NCBI GenBank assembly: GCA_017509045.1 | Contig: JAFWQP010000122.1 | Location: forward strand, 1 to 47,275 | DNA length: 47,275 nucleotides | Source: Bacteroidales bacterium | GTDB lineage: Bacteria > Bacteroidota > Bacteroidia > Bacteroidales > P3 | Direction: 5' to 3' | Part shown: positions 23,365 through 33,475 of the stretch, piece by piece | Layout: every line of letters begins with the position of its first letter | How positions within the stretch are numbered: position 1 is the stretch's first letter | Program-made: the position numbers and the translations under genes | Notes under the pieces: model-generated | The model's database searches: none | What the model saw: the letters and a program-made list of their open reading frames with translations, nothing else | What the model was told of the DNA's origin: nothing

Positions 23365-26091
23365 ATGGCTCCAGAAGGCAAAGATATGACCCCAGAAGAA
23401 AAAGCGAGAATCAAGATTGACCAGATGTTTGATGATGCTGGCTGGAAGGTGGTTGACAGGGATTTTTATTCGCCAACCCTCACCGCTGCCGCTATCCGGG
23501 AAGGTCTCTTGAACTGCAATAGAGAAGCCGACTATTTCTTGTTTATCAATGGTATGGCCGTTGGGGTTCTGGAAGCAAAACGAAAAGAAAAGGATGTAAC
23601 CGATAGCGAGGTATGTGAACAGGCCGAGATGTATGCCCGAAGCGTTCCCAATTATTATAAAGCTTATTCCCGTCCGTTGCCTATCATCTATCAATCCAAT
23701 GGCGAAGAAACCTATTACCGTGACTTCCGCGATGAAGAGGGCGAACTTATCAAGATCAATCGCATCCATACCCCTAAAGAAATTGTGAAGATGCTGGGCA
23801 TCGACGACCCCTACGCGGGATTGCCAACCTTGAAGAAGAAGGGTTTGCGCGATTGCCAGTATGAGGCCATCACAGAACTTGAAGGCAGTTTCCGCGCGGG
23901 ACAAAAACGTGCCTTGATAGTATTGGCTACCGGTGCTGGTAAAACATACACTGCCTGTTTGGCCTCCTATCGCTTCTTGGCATTCACACCGATGAAACGC
24001 ATCCTCTTCCTGGTTGACCGAAACAATCTTGGCAAACAGGCAGAAGTCGAGTTCGGGATGTTCCGTCTGACGGAGAATGGCGACCCGTTCAACACCATTT
24101 ATACGGTGAATCGCCTAAAATCAGCCAAAGTGCCGTCCGATAGCAACGTGGTCATCTCCACCATCCAGCGTCTTTTCTCTCTCCTCACAGGGAAAGATAT
24201 TGTCGATAATGATGATGACGATGAAGACACCGCCACAGGAGAAGTACAGCTGCCCGGAAATATCACCCTTCCTCCTGACTTCTTCGACCTGATTATCATC
24301 GACGAATGCCACCGTTCCATCTATGGCAACTGGAAGAAAGTGTTGGATTATTTCCACACAGCCAAGATGATAGGACTGACGGCGACCCCTGTTGATGAAT
24401 CGATAGCATTCTTCAACAAAAACATCGTGGTCAATTACACGTTGGAGCAATCCATCGTGGACGGCGTGAATGTGGACGCCCGTGTTTACCGCATCAAGAC
24501 GGAGACCACAGAGAACGGTGGCGCCATCTTGAAAGGCGACAAACTGAGACGGATGACACGATACACGGGCAAGGTGGAAACCATCCGCAATGAGGAGTCG
24601 AAGAACTACACAAAAGAGGAGCTGAACCGTAGCATCATCAATCCGGCGCAAATCAAGCTCGTGCTGGAAACCTATCGCGATGCTGTCTATACTGAGATGT
24701 TCACCGACCCTCAGCGTGAACAGAATATGGATTATCTGCCCAAGACGCTCATTTTCGCGCTGAACGAAATCCACGCCAACAATATCGTGACTATTGCAAA
24801 GGAAGTGTTTGGCCGGACAGACGAAAAGTTTGTACAGAAGATTACCTACTCCTCGGGCGACAGCAACGAGTTGATACGTCAGTTCCGCAACGACAAGGAA
24901 TTCCGTATAGCGGTCACCTGCACACTGGTGGCAACGGGTACGGATGTGAAACCGCTTGAAGTGTTGATATTCATGCGCGATGTGGCATCCGACACACTCT
25001 ACAAGCAGATGAAAGGGCGCGGTGTGCGCACCATTGGCGACGACCAGCTGCGCAACGTCACGCCCAATGCCTTCAGCAAGGATTGCTTCTTCCTCGTAGA
25101 TGCGGTAGGCGTGACTGAGAGCCAAAAGACGGTGACAAGTCCAAGCAACGATGAAACAGAGCAAAATATCACACTGAAACGACTGCTAGAACTGTTGACT
25201 CACGGCAACGTGAACGACGACTATTTGCGCTTGATTGCCGCTAAACTCGCACGTATTTATAACAAGTGCAATGACAAACAGCGAGAAGAGTTTGAAAGGA
25301 TGGCCCACAGCGGTATGCAGGGAATTTCGACTGCCATCTTCGATGCTTTGGAGAAAAACACATTGCCTCCATACGAAAGCATTGATGAGCCGAATCTTGA
25401 GCGTAAAGGGTTAGTGGCTCCGCTGACACATCACCCCGAGGCGCGTCAATATCTACTTATCCTTGCGGCTGGTTTTGTGGAAACGCTTATGCCTGGCGAA
25501 GACCAGCTGATCTCCAAAGGATTCTCGCAAGAGGAAGCAACAGAACTTACTTCGGCTTTTGAGAGCTACTGCGAGAAACATCAGGACGAGATAGAGGCAC
25601 TTCGTATGATATACAACAACGAGGGCGAGCCTCTAACCTACGATATTCTGAAAGACTTGGAGAACAAGCTGAAGATGGCCAACAACCGCTTCCAGACGTC
25701 CCGCATCTGGAACTCGTATGCCATTGTGAACCCCAGTTCCGTCAAGAAGCATACTACCAAAGAGGAAAAAGAGGCACTCACCAATATCATACAGCTTGTA
25801 CGTTTCGCCAACCATCAGATAGAGAAGCTGGAAAGCCTATACCCATTGGCACAGCAGCGCTTTAACCTGTGGTATGGCCAGATGCAGCGCACGGTGACAG
25901 AGTCTCAGATAGCCATCATCCGGCAGGTGGTGGATTATATCGCTTCCAACGGAGCCTGCACCATCAAGGACATCATCGACGACGACAAGACGCGTGCTGC
26001 CCAGCTTATCAAGGCTTTTGGTGGGAAGCAGCAGGCCGACGAAGCCCTTACTTCACTCTCGAAATTCTTACTTTACAGAAAAACAGCATAA
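23365..26091 (+). CDS. hsdR: Type I restriction enzyme, restriction/translocase subunit HsdR
   Basis: A 908-residue ATP-driven motor and nuclease that pulls in DNA from unmethylated target sites and cuts it at a distance. The N-terminal PD-(D/E)XK nuclease has NREADYFLF (Asp near 55) and VGVLEAKRK (E-x-K near 69-73). The helicase has Walker A LATGAGKTYTA (about 190-200), DEAD-box-type motif DECHRS (about 312-317), GLTATP (about 335-340), and helicase C-terminal motifs QMKGRGVRTIG (about 549-559). The C-terminal part (about 700-905) holds the helical domain that contacts the methylase core. Length is standard. A second Met at residue 8 is also possible. hsdM follows six bases later. Confidence 0.95.
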   Translation: MAPEGKDMTPEEKARIKIDQMFDDAGWKVVDRDFYSPTLTAAAIREGLLNCNREADYFLFINGMAVGVLEAKRKEKDVTDSEVCEQAEMYARSVPNYYKAYSRPLPIIYQSNGEETYYRDFRDEEGELIKINRIHTPKEIVKMLGIDDPYAGLPTLKKKGLRDCQYEAITELEGSFRAGQKRALIVLATGAGKTYTACLASYRFLAFTPMKRILFLVDRNNLGKQAEVEFGMFRLTENGDPFNTIYTVNRLKSAKVPSDSNVVISTIQRLFSLLTGKDIVDNDDDDEDTATGEVQLPGNITLPPDFFDLIIIDECHRSIYGNWKKVLDYFHTAKMIGLTATPVDESIAFFNKNIVVNYTLEQSIVDGVNVDARVYRIKTETTENGGAILKGDKLRRMTRYTGKVETIRNEESKNYTKEELNRSIINPAQIKLVLETYRDAVYTEMFTDPQREQNMDYLPKTLIFALNEIHANNIVTIAKEVFGRTDEKFVQKITYSSGDSNELIRQFRNDKEFRIAVTCTLVATGTDVKPLEVLIFMRDVASDTLYKQMKGRGVRTIGDDQLRNVTPNAFSKDCFFLVDAVGVTESQKTVTSPSNDETEQNITLKRLLELLTHGNVNDDYLRLIAAKLARIYNKCNDKQREEFERMAHSGMQGISTAIFDALEKNTLPPYESIDEPNLERKGLVAPLTHHPEARQYLLILAAGFVETLMPGEDQLISKGFSQEEATELTSAFESYCEKHQDEIEALRMIYNNEGEPLTYDILKDLENKLKMANNRFQTSRIWNSYAIVNPSSVKKHTTKEEKEALTNIIQLVRFANHQIEKLESLYPLAQQRFNLWYGQMQRTVTESQIAIIRQVVDYIASNGACTIKDIIDDDKTRAAQLIKAFGGKQQADEALTSLSKFLLYRKTA

Positions 26092-27522
<1,431 letters not shown>

Positions 27523-27528
27523 GAAATC

Positions 27529-28968
27529 ATGATAACGAAAGACGAAATACAAGAGCTGCTGCATAGCACAGAGACATACCGTGTAGAGCGGACTGTCTCA
27601 ACGGGCGATATGGATAAGTTTCAGGAAGCGATTTGTGCTTTTTCAAACGACCTGCCCAACTCGCGTAAAAAAGGTTACCTCATCATAGGCGCCCACGATA
27701 ATGGTCAATTATCTGGGTTGAAGGTCACGGATGACTTGTTGAAGAAGATTGCAGCCATCCGTAGCAATGGCAACATTCTGCCAATACCCGTGATGAATGT
27801 TGACAGGTACGAATTTCCTGAAGGCGACTTGTTGGTTGCGGAAGTATGTCCTTCGGATTTACCCCCTGTACGTTATCGTGGTCGTACTTTCATTCGAATC
27901 GGCCCTCGCCGTGATATAGCAACGGAGGCTGAAGAACGCATCCTGGCGGAACGAAGGATGTCGTTTATGGCCACCTTCGACACCACACCTTGCTTTGCAG
28001 CCAAACTCAGCGATATCAACACCGATTTGCTGCATGACAAATATCTGGTGCCGCTTTTGGGTAAGGACATAGTGGATTCGGACTCTCGCCCAATAGAGGA
28101 ACAAATGGCAGCTGTCGGCATGTACGATACAGAGCACTGTTGTCCCACTTATGCTGCACTCGTGTTGTTTGGACACAAGCCCCGTCGCTTTATGCCTGGC
28201 CTCTATGTCCAGTATGTCAATTTCCGAGGAAAGGATGTGACCAGCGAAGTGATTAACGAGATGCAGCTGGAGGGTAACTACTGCGAGGTGTTGCCTCGCC
28301 TGGAGTCGCTTTTGGAGATGTCTGTCATCAAGAAGAAACCTGTGTTTGTATCAATCTTGCGCGAGGAGATGGTGAACAACTATCCCTATAATGCTATTCG
28401 CGAACTGTTGCTGAATGCCTGTATGCATCGTGACTTGCAGAGTAACACACCGCTTCGGTTCTATGAGTATGCCGACCATCTGGAAATATTGAATCCAGGA
28501 GGTTTGTATGGCAATGCACGTCCAGAGAATTTCCCCAGCGTGAACGACTATCGCAACCCACTCGTGGCAAGTGCCATGAAGACTATGGGCTATGTGAATA
28601 TGTTCAATCGTGGCGTGGGGCAGGTGCAGATAGATTTGAAAGAGAACAAGAATAAACCCGCACTGTTTGATGTCAGTCTGATAACGGCTTTCAAGGTAAA
28701 CGTGCTCTCTACATTTGAGGATACTCAAAGTGATACTCAAGGTGTCCCTCAAGATGTCCCTCAAGATGTCCCTCAAGAAAACGAGCTTGATATTTGGATA
28801 GAGAGTCGGATAAGAAAGAATCCCAAAGTGACAACTGATGAATTGGCAAAACTATGTGGCAAGAGTCCAAAAACCATCCAACGCCATATTTCTAAACTTT
28901 CTCATATAACATACGTTGGCAGTGGCTATAGCGGCCATTGGGAAATCGATCATTCCAAAGAAAAATAA
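27529..28968 (+). CDS. AlbA_2 (Schlafen-type) ATP-binding protein inside the type I operon
   Basis: A 479-residue protein with an N-terminal AlbA_2/Schlafen-like domain (about 10-135; YRVERTVSTGDMDKFQEAICAFSN, KGYLIIGAHDNG, TFIRIGPR). A GHKL-type ATPase part follows (about 285-390; AIRELLLNACMHRDLQ, EILNPGGLYG), then a Gln/Pro linker with three DVPQ-type repeats and a winged helix (about 428-479; TTDELAKLCGKSPKTIQRHISKL). Related proteins are often called ATP-dependent DNA helicase RecG-like or transcriptional regulators; the role is not established. Being fixed between hsdM and hsdS, with its stop overlapping the hsdS start by one base (TAATG), suggests a part in regulating or assisting the restriction system. 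Confidence 0.85.
   Translation: MITKDEIQELLHSTETYRVERTVSTGDMDKFQEAICAFSNDLPNSRKKGYLIIGAHDNGQLSGLKVTDDLLKKIAAIRSNGNILPIPVMNVDRYEFPEGDLLVAEVCPSDLPPVRYRGRTFIRIGPRRDIATEAEERILAERRMSFMATFDTTPCFAAKLSDINTDLLHDKYLVPLLGKDIVDSDSRPIEEQMAAVGMYDTEHCCPTYAALVLFGHKPRRFMPGLYVQYVNFRGKDVTSEVINEMQLEGNYCEVLPRLESLLEMSVIKKKPVFVSILREEMVNNYPYNAIRELLLNACMHRDLQSNTPLRFYEYADHLEILNPGGLYGNARPENFPSVNDYRNPLVASAMKTMGYVNMFNRGVGQVQIDLKENKNKPALFDVSLITAFKVNVLSTFEDTQSDTQGVPQDVPQDVPQENELDIWIESRIRKNPKVTTDELAKLCGKSPKTIQRHISKLSHITYVGSGYSGHWEIDHSKEK
28738..28778 (+). repeat. In-frame 12-base tandem repeat in the AlbA_2 gene linker
   Basis: Units of GATGTCCCTCAA (the first one GGTGTCCCTCAA) repeat three times and encode VPQD. Because the unit is a multiple of three, copy-number change alters linker length without a frameshift. 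Confidence 0.8.
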
Positions 28969-30323
28969 TGGACACAAAGAAACTACGCCAGAAGATACTC
29001 GACCTCGCCATTCGTGGCAAGCTCGTCCCCCAAGACCCCAACGACGAGCCTGCCTCCCTGTTGCTGGAACGCATCCGTGCCGAGAAAGAACGCCTCATCA
29101 AAGAAGGAAAGATAAAGCGGAGCAAGAAGACAGCCGATAATGCGCGTTTTAACAATATCAATTTTGTGATTCCCCCCAATTGGGCTCTATCCACTTTGGC
29201 TGAGGTGTTCTATATGCACGCAGGGAAGTCCATATCTGCATCCCAAATTTCATCAAAAAAAGTTGATAAATTTAGTTATCAATGTATTGGTGGGAATGGA
29301 ACAAGAGGTTATGTGAAAACTTATAATACACAAGGGATACATCCTATTATCGGAAGACAGGGGGCTCTTTGTGGAAATATTAATTACGCTTCAGGGCATT
29401 TCTATGCAACAGAACATGCTGTCGTTGTAGATACATTCTGTAACACAAGTGAAAGGTGGGTATACTATATTCTTATTAATCTAAACCTAAATCAATATGC
29501 AACAGCAACAGCACAGCCAGGTTTATCAGTAAATACTATTGGTGATGTTCAAATCCCTATTCCACCTATTAATGAGCAAAAACGTATAGTCGAAGCCATT
29601 GAACGTTGGTTCACCCTAATTGATGAATTGGAGAACAATGAGGATGATTTGTTGAAGGCTATCGATAAAGCAAAGTCCAAAATCCTCGACCTCGCCATTC
29701 ACGGTAAACTTGTACCCCAAAACCCCAACGACGAACCCGCCATTGGACTCTTAAAGCGCATCAACCCCAAGTTTGAACCTTGCGATAACGAGGATTATCC
29801 GACCATACCAAGTCATTGGCAGCTATGTAGTGTAAAGGATGTGTTTCTAATCAATCCAAAAACAAATGCGTCCGATAATCTTGATGCAGCATTTATTCCC
29901 ATGTCGAGTATTGAAGACCAATACAATAACAAGTTTGAATTTGAGTCAAGAAAGTGGGGAGAAATAAAACGAGGATATACCCATTTCCAAGATGGAGATA
30001 TTGCTGTGGCAAAAATATCTCCTTGCCTTGAAAATAGAAAATCTGTAGTATTGAAGGATTTGCCTAATGGTATTGGGGCAGGGACAACAGAATTAAACGT
30101 ATTCCGATCTGAGATAGTCAATCCGATATATGGACTAATCTTCTTTAAGTCGAATTATTTTATATCAAAATGTGTAGGAACATTTAATGGAGTTGTTGGA
30201 CAGCAACGGGTTGCAACAAAGTTGATTGAAGATATTGACTTCCCTCTTCCCCCTCTTGCTGAGCAGGAACGTATAGTGGCGAAGATAGAAGAAATATTTA
30301 AGGCATTAGACGCATTATCCTGA
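28968..30323 (+). CDS. hsdS: Type I restriction enzyme, specificity subunit HsdS
   Basis: A 451-residue subunit that reads the two halves of the target through two recognition domains. The order is a conserved helix KILDLAIRGKLVPQDPNDEP (about 9-28), TRD1 (about 63-205; FVIPPNWALSTL), a central conserved helix with KILDLAIHGKLVPQNPNDEP (about 238-257), TRD2 (about 275-430; IPSHWQLCSVKDVF), and a C-terminal helix LAEQERIVAKIEEIFKALD. Both TRD-coding segments are visibly more AT-rich than the conserved helices, as expected for swapped recognition domains. The start at 28968 shares one base with the previous stop; a longer in-frame start at 28938 would lie in that gene. The 3' end overlaps the convergent nuclease gene by 26 bases. 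Confidence 0.93.
   Translation: MDTKKLRQKILDLAIRGKLVPQDPNDEPASLLLERIRAEKERLIKEGKIKRSKKTADNARFNNINFVIPPNWALSTLAEVFYMHAGKSISASQISSKKVDKFSYQCIGGNGTRGYVKTYNTQGIHPIIGRQGALCGNINYASGHFYATEHAVVVDTFCNTSERWVYYILINLNLNQYATATAQPGLSVNTIGDVQIPIPPINEQKRIVEAIERWFTLIDELENNEDDLLKAIDKAKSKILDLAIHGKLVPQNPNDEPAIGLLKRINPKFEPCDNEDYPTIPSHWQLCSVKDVFLINPKTNASDNLDAAFIPMSSIEDQYNNKFEFESRKWGEIKRGYTHFQDGDIAVAKISPCLENRKSVVLKDLPNGIGAGTTELNVFRSEIVNPIYGLIFFKSNYFISKCVGTFNGVVGQQRVATKLIEDIDFPLPPLAEQERIVAKIEEIFKALDALS
28992..29050 (+). repeat. Direct repeat in hsdS, copy 1 (conserved helix before TRD1)
   Basis: About 49 of 59 bases match 29679-29737; both copies encode KILDLAI.GKLVPQ.PNDEP. Such paired repeats let recognition domains be exchanged by recombination. 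Confidence 0.75.
29679..29737 (+). repeat. Direct repeat in hsdS, copy 2 (central conserved helix before TRD2)
   Basis: Partner of the repeat at 28992-29050, separated by one full recognition domain. Confidence 0.75.
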
Positions 30324-31161
30324 TACCGGGATTGTCGCCAAAGGTATCCTCTAGAATGGCCTTTACGAAGCCTTCAGCATCAATGGTGATTTTACGTTGT
30401 TGGTCTTCTGTCTCGTAAGTGTATTTGATTTCGAGTATTTTTACAAGACCCCAATAAGCGGATTTCACATAGGCATCATCGAATGGGAACACATAAGGAA
30501 AATCATCTGTGGGATGGTCGGGAATCTGTTGTTCCAACAAATCCAATGTGGTGATTTCTTTGCCCTCGGCATCGCGGATAACCCTATCGGCTAGTTCTAA
30601 TGGAATATGGGTGGCATTGCTCCATTTGTGTTCGTCCGTAAAGCTTATCATATCCATCCTGTGCTTGTATTCTGGAATATCAATGTTGTGTTCTTTTGCC
30701 CATTGTTCGTCAACTGCAAAAAGAGTACTTCGTTTTTCTACATGGAAATTGAGTGCCATATTTCCAATAATGGTTTCTTCTCCTTCGGGTTCACGCAATT
30801 CTTTGAGTGAAATTCCATACGCTTTCGCATACTGTATTGCGCCACTCTGAAACCCTTTCTTGGATACCATTATGCCCTCAACGCCATCCAAATCTGCTAA
30901 TACCCCTTGGAAAGCACACACCTTCTCTTTTGGCACGTGTTTGCTGTAATTTTTACATTCTATAGCCACCCGATGTTTTACCCCATTCTTTTCGTACTCC
31001 CAATAAACATCAATCTGGTGTTTGCAACCCGACCGGCCTTCCAACTTAATATTGTGCTGGACATTTGCAATATTAAGGTGGCGACAGTTCAGCAATTGCT
31101 GGTAAATCTCCTGCGTAAAACGCTCGTATTCTGTGTTGGGATTCATAGCTGTAGTAATCAT
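30298..31161 (-). CDS. Mrr-like restriction endonuclease-fold protein
   Basis: A protein of 287 residues from the chosen start, with an N-terminal PD-(D/E)XK nuclease of the Mrr_cat type. YERFTQEIYQQLL is the first helix, then KHQIDVYWEY carries Asp51 and HRVAIECKNY carries Glu68-x-Lys70, followed by VCAFQGVLADL. The C-terminal 150 residues are unassigned. Mrr-like enzymes often cut modified DNA, but the real target is unknown. The frame is open to 31194, but those codons come from a dispersed repeat (31166-31182), so Met at 31161 (or at 31146, MNPNTEYERF) is the better start. It converges on hsdS and their ends overlap by 26 bases, so it has its own promoter and shares no terminator with the operon. 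Confidence 0.75.
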   Translation of the reverse strand: MITTAMNPNTEYERFTQEIYQQLLNCRHLNIANVQHNIKLEGRSGCKHQIDVYWEYEKNGVKHRVAIECKNYSKHVPKEKVCAFQGVLADLDGVEGIMVSKKGFQSGAIQYAKAYGISLKELREPEGEETIIGNMALNFHVEKRSTLFAVDEQWAKEHNIDIPEYKHRMDMISFTDEHKWSNATHIPLELADRVIRDAEGKEITTLDLLEQQIPDHPTDDFPYVFPFDDAYVKSAYWGLVKILEIKYTYETEDQQRKITIDAEGFVKAILEDTFGDNPGIRIMRLMP

Positions 31162-31165
31162 AAAA

Positions 31166-31182
31166 CCAAATCGGTCATTAGG
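31166..31182 (+). repeat. Third copy of the CCAAATCGGTCATTAGG repeat
   Basis: These 17 bases are identical to 22259-22275 (direct orientation) and to the complement of 22502-22518. It sits just upstream of the Mrr-like gene start. Confidence 0.85.
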
Positions 31183-31349
31183 CCGACTTCTCAAACTTTT
31201 TCTTTTTTTTAGGTCAGTTTATGGCAATGAGGTCTATTTCATCGGCATCATGATGCCAGTAATTGCTGATACCTAATAAGGTATCTATGGAGTTGAGCGA
31301 TGGCAATAGTGATGTAGAAATTCAATTATCAGTAATACAGAAATATATT

Positions 31350-32522
31350 TTAGTAAGTTAAGCCAAATGCCCAAAGAGGAATGGTGTTTTTGTGAGCGTA
31401 CTCGATATCGTCTTTCACTAGATAGCCATTCTCAACGTCTGCTATCTGCCGTTGACCTTTTTTCTTGCCTCCAACTTCGAATGTATAATCGCCTATCTTG
31501 AAGTCTGACACCTCCGAACCTGTCACTGTGTTGCGTACTCTCATTTGATTGAAGAAGAATGTCTCTCGAAGGTTGCCTGTGTCGACTTGTTTGCCTCCTA
31601 GCGCATACATCAGATTGGGATTGTCTAGATATATCTTTTCCACCTTTGCTATCAAGCTCAGCCCTCTATCTGGAGCGACAAGACACTGTATTAGGCCAGA
31701 TTTTTCGAGATAGTATAGATAATCTTTTAGGTCGTTTCGATTGACGGTCAAATCGCGGGCCAAATCGCTGTAGTTGGGCTTGAAGGGCGCTATTTGGGAG
31801 ATGATTTGCATCAGTTGCTTCAGTTTGCGCATCACACCCACACTTAAGCCAGCGAATTGAGGTATGTCGGTTTCGATGCTTTGGTCTACCACAGCGTTAA
31901 GACGCTCGAGATAGTCTGTCTCTCGGCAAAAAGGGTAGTAGCCACGCATGAGATACTCTTTGAAAAGTGGCAATGGGCGGTGTTGGTCGTAGGGAAAAGT
32001 GATTTCACCGGCAATGATTTGCTCCAAGGTGAGTTCTGGTATGATTATGCCTTTGATCATGTACAACCACTCGCGAAAGGACATACCATACATGTAGTTT
32101 TTCAGCTGCCGACGTGACAGGTCTGCTCCTCCTTTTTCAAGGTCGAGTATGGACGAACCTGTATAAACTATATTAAGCCCAGGAATCTGGTCGTAGATAT
32201 TCTTGATTTCGGTAGACCAATTGGCATATTTATGGACTTCGTCAATATATAGATATTTGCCTCCATCCTTATAAAAAGCTTCTGCCAAATCGAGCAATGT
32301 GTGATGAGCGAAATAGATATCGTCGGCAAATACAACGAGTGAGCTATTGCGTTGGTTAGAAATTATAATGTGCTGAAATAACAAAGTAGTTTTCCCGACG
32401 CCTCTTGCTCCAAGTATTGCATTTAGGCGGGAATCCCACTTGATAGTATTTTGTGGATAACGAACAAAATCAATTTTTGTGTTATCAATCTGATTATAGT
32501 ATCGTTGCAGCAGTTTATCCAT
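31350..32522 (-). CDS. AAA ATPase with DUF4143 domain
   Basis: A 390-residue protein of the widespread AAA_14/DUF4143 family. Walker A is LGARGVGKTTLLFQ (about 37-50) and Walker B KYLYIDEVHKYANW (about 90-103). Sensor-type TGSS follows at about 120, and LSRRQLKNYMYGMSFREWL is typical of the family. The C-terminal DUF4143 part (about 205-375) includes a winged-helix-like segment (NYSDLARDLTVNRNDLKDYLYYLEKSGLI) and a nuclease-like fold end (VSDFKIGDYTFEVGGKKKG). The cellular role of the family is unknown; members often lie in accessory regions with defence genes. It is transcribed alone from a promoter with -7 box at 32548-32555. Confidence 0.88.
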   Translation of the reverse strand: MDKLLQRYYNQIDNTKIDFVRYPQNTIKWDSRLNAILGARGVGKTTLLFQHIIISNQRNSSLVVFADDIYFAHHTLLDLAEAFYKDGGKYLYIDEVHKYANWSTEIKNIYDQIPGLNIVYTGSSILDLEKGGADLSRRQLKNYMYGMSFREWLYMIKGIIIPELTLEQIIAGEITFPYDQHRPLPLFKEYLMRGYYPFCRETDYLERLNAVVDQSIETDIPQFAGLSVGVMRKLKQLMQIISQIAPFKPNYSDLARDLTVNRNDLKDYLYYLEKSGLIQCLVAPDRGLSLIAKVEKIYLDNPNLMYALGGKQVDTGNLRETFFFNQMRVRNTVTGSEVSDFKIGDYTFEVGGKKKGQRQIADVENGYLVKDDIEYAHKNTIPLWAFGLTY

Positions 32523-32547
32523 ATTACTAATACTTTATTTCACACTG

Positions 32548-32555
32548 CAAAGATA
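32548..32555 (-). promoter_or_regulatory. Bacteroides-type -7 box for the DUF4143 ATPase gene
   Basis: Reverse strand TATCTTTG followed by CAGTG, with ATTG 21 bases upstream (32577-32580) as a loose -33 box. The start codon follows 25 bases after the box. Confidence 0.6.
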
Positions 32556-32695
32556 CAAAATTGTATGAAATAAGGTACAATTTATTTAAAAAATTGAACC
32601 TTTTTTATATCAATTTTCGCATAAAAATGAACCTTGCAAGGAGCAAATACCCTTGTTTGGCCGTATTGGGGAGGGAGATATAGAGCTGCTGCCTA

Positions 32696-33241
32696 TTAGT
32701 CTGCGACTTCTTCTAGCAGGCCGGTCTCGCTGTCGATGATGAAGCCTCGGACGATGATGTCGGTGGGGACCAAAGGGTGGGTGCGGATGGTTTCGACGGT
32801 GCGACGGACGGACTCATGGGTGTCTTTGAAGCCTTCGAGCCAGTGGCTAAGGTCGATGCCACACTTGCGGATTGTGTCGAGAGTTTGGTCGGTGATGCCA
32901 CGGGCAAGCATTTGCTCATGGAAATGGTCGTAGCTCATGTGGCAGGCACCACAATGAGAGTGCGCGACGACCATGATGTTGGTTACACCTAACTCGTAGA
33001 TGGCAACGATAAGACTGCGCATGGCGGAGTCGAATGCTGAGATGACAAGTCCGCCAGCGTTTTTGATGATCTTAGCATCGCCGTTTTTGAGGCCTAGGGC
33101 TGCCGGGAGGAGCTCGGTAAGGCGGGTGTCCATGCAGGAGAGAACGGCCAGCTTCTTGTCGGGATATTTGTCGGTTAGGTACTGCTCGTAGTCCTTGTTG
33201 GCAACGAACGATTTATTGTATTCGATAATTTGGTCGATCAT
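32696..33241 (-). CDS. Beta-class carbonic anhydrase
   Basis: A 181-residue cytoplasmic enzyme that interconverts CO2 and bicarbonate. The zinc and catalytic residues are present: Cys36, Asp38 and Arg40 in SCMDTR, and His94 and Cys97 in AHSHCGAC. This is the small type II-like form seen in Gram-positive bacteria and Bacteroidota (Rv1284-like; about 160-190 residues). It may supply bicarbonate for carboxylations or for the threonylcarbamoyl-AMP synthase step, though that is only plausible. It is separated from rpoC-DUF3467 by a strong terminator (33426-33456) and a tandem repeat, so it is an independent unit; I see no clear promoter box. Confidence 0.93.
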   Translation of the reverse strand: MIDQIIEYNKSFVANKDYEQYLTDKYPDKKLAVLSCMDTRLTELLPAALGLKNGDAKIIKNAGGLVISAFDSAMRSLIVAIYELGVTNIMVVAHSHCGACHMSYDHFHEQMLARGITDQTLDTIRKCGIDLSHWLEGFKDTHESVRRTVETIRTHPLVPTDIIVRGFIIDSETGLLEEVAD

Positions 33242-33256
33242 GTTGAAATTGAATAT

Positions 33257-33402
33257 TTGATTTTTTACATACCCCGTCGCTGTAGCGACACCCCTCTGAA
33301 GAGGGGACGGCTGACGCGGTCGCTTGCTTCATTTTTCTGTTTGATTTTACATACCCCGTCGCTGTCGCGACACCCCTCTGAAGAGGGGACAACGGCTGAC
33401 GC
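33257..33402. repeat. Two tandem copies of a hairpin repeat
   Basis: Units at 33257-33317 and 33341-33402 share TTTACATACCCCGTCGCTGT, GCGACACCCCTCTGAAGAGG and GGCTGACGC. Each unit has two palindromes: GTCGCTGTAGCGAC (or GTCGCTGTCGCGAC) and CCCCTCTGAAGAGGGG. Confidence 0.85.
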
Positions 33403-33425
33403 AGCGGCTTAGTTGATTAATAAAG

Positions 33426-33456
33426 AAAAGCCGTGGCGGTTACTGCCACGGCTTTT
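33426..33456 (-). terminator. Terminator of the rpoBC-DUF3467 transcript
   Basis: AAAAGCCGTGGC pairs perfectly with GCCACGGCTTTT around GGTTACT. On the reverse strand the stem ends in a T-run. It lies 20 bases past the DUF3467 stop. Confidence 0.88.
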
Positions 33457-33475
33457 TATGAGTAAGCAAGCCGGC

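Noticed and set aside
28968..30323. Invertible hsdS phase-variation locus
   Set aside because: No second or partial hsdS in inverted orientation and no site-specific recombinase gene are in the window.
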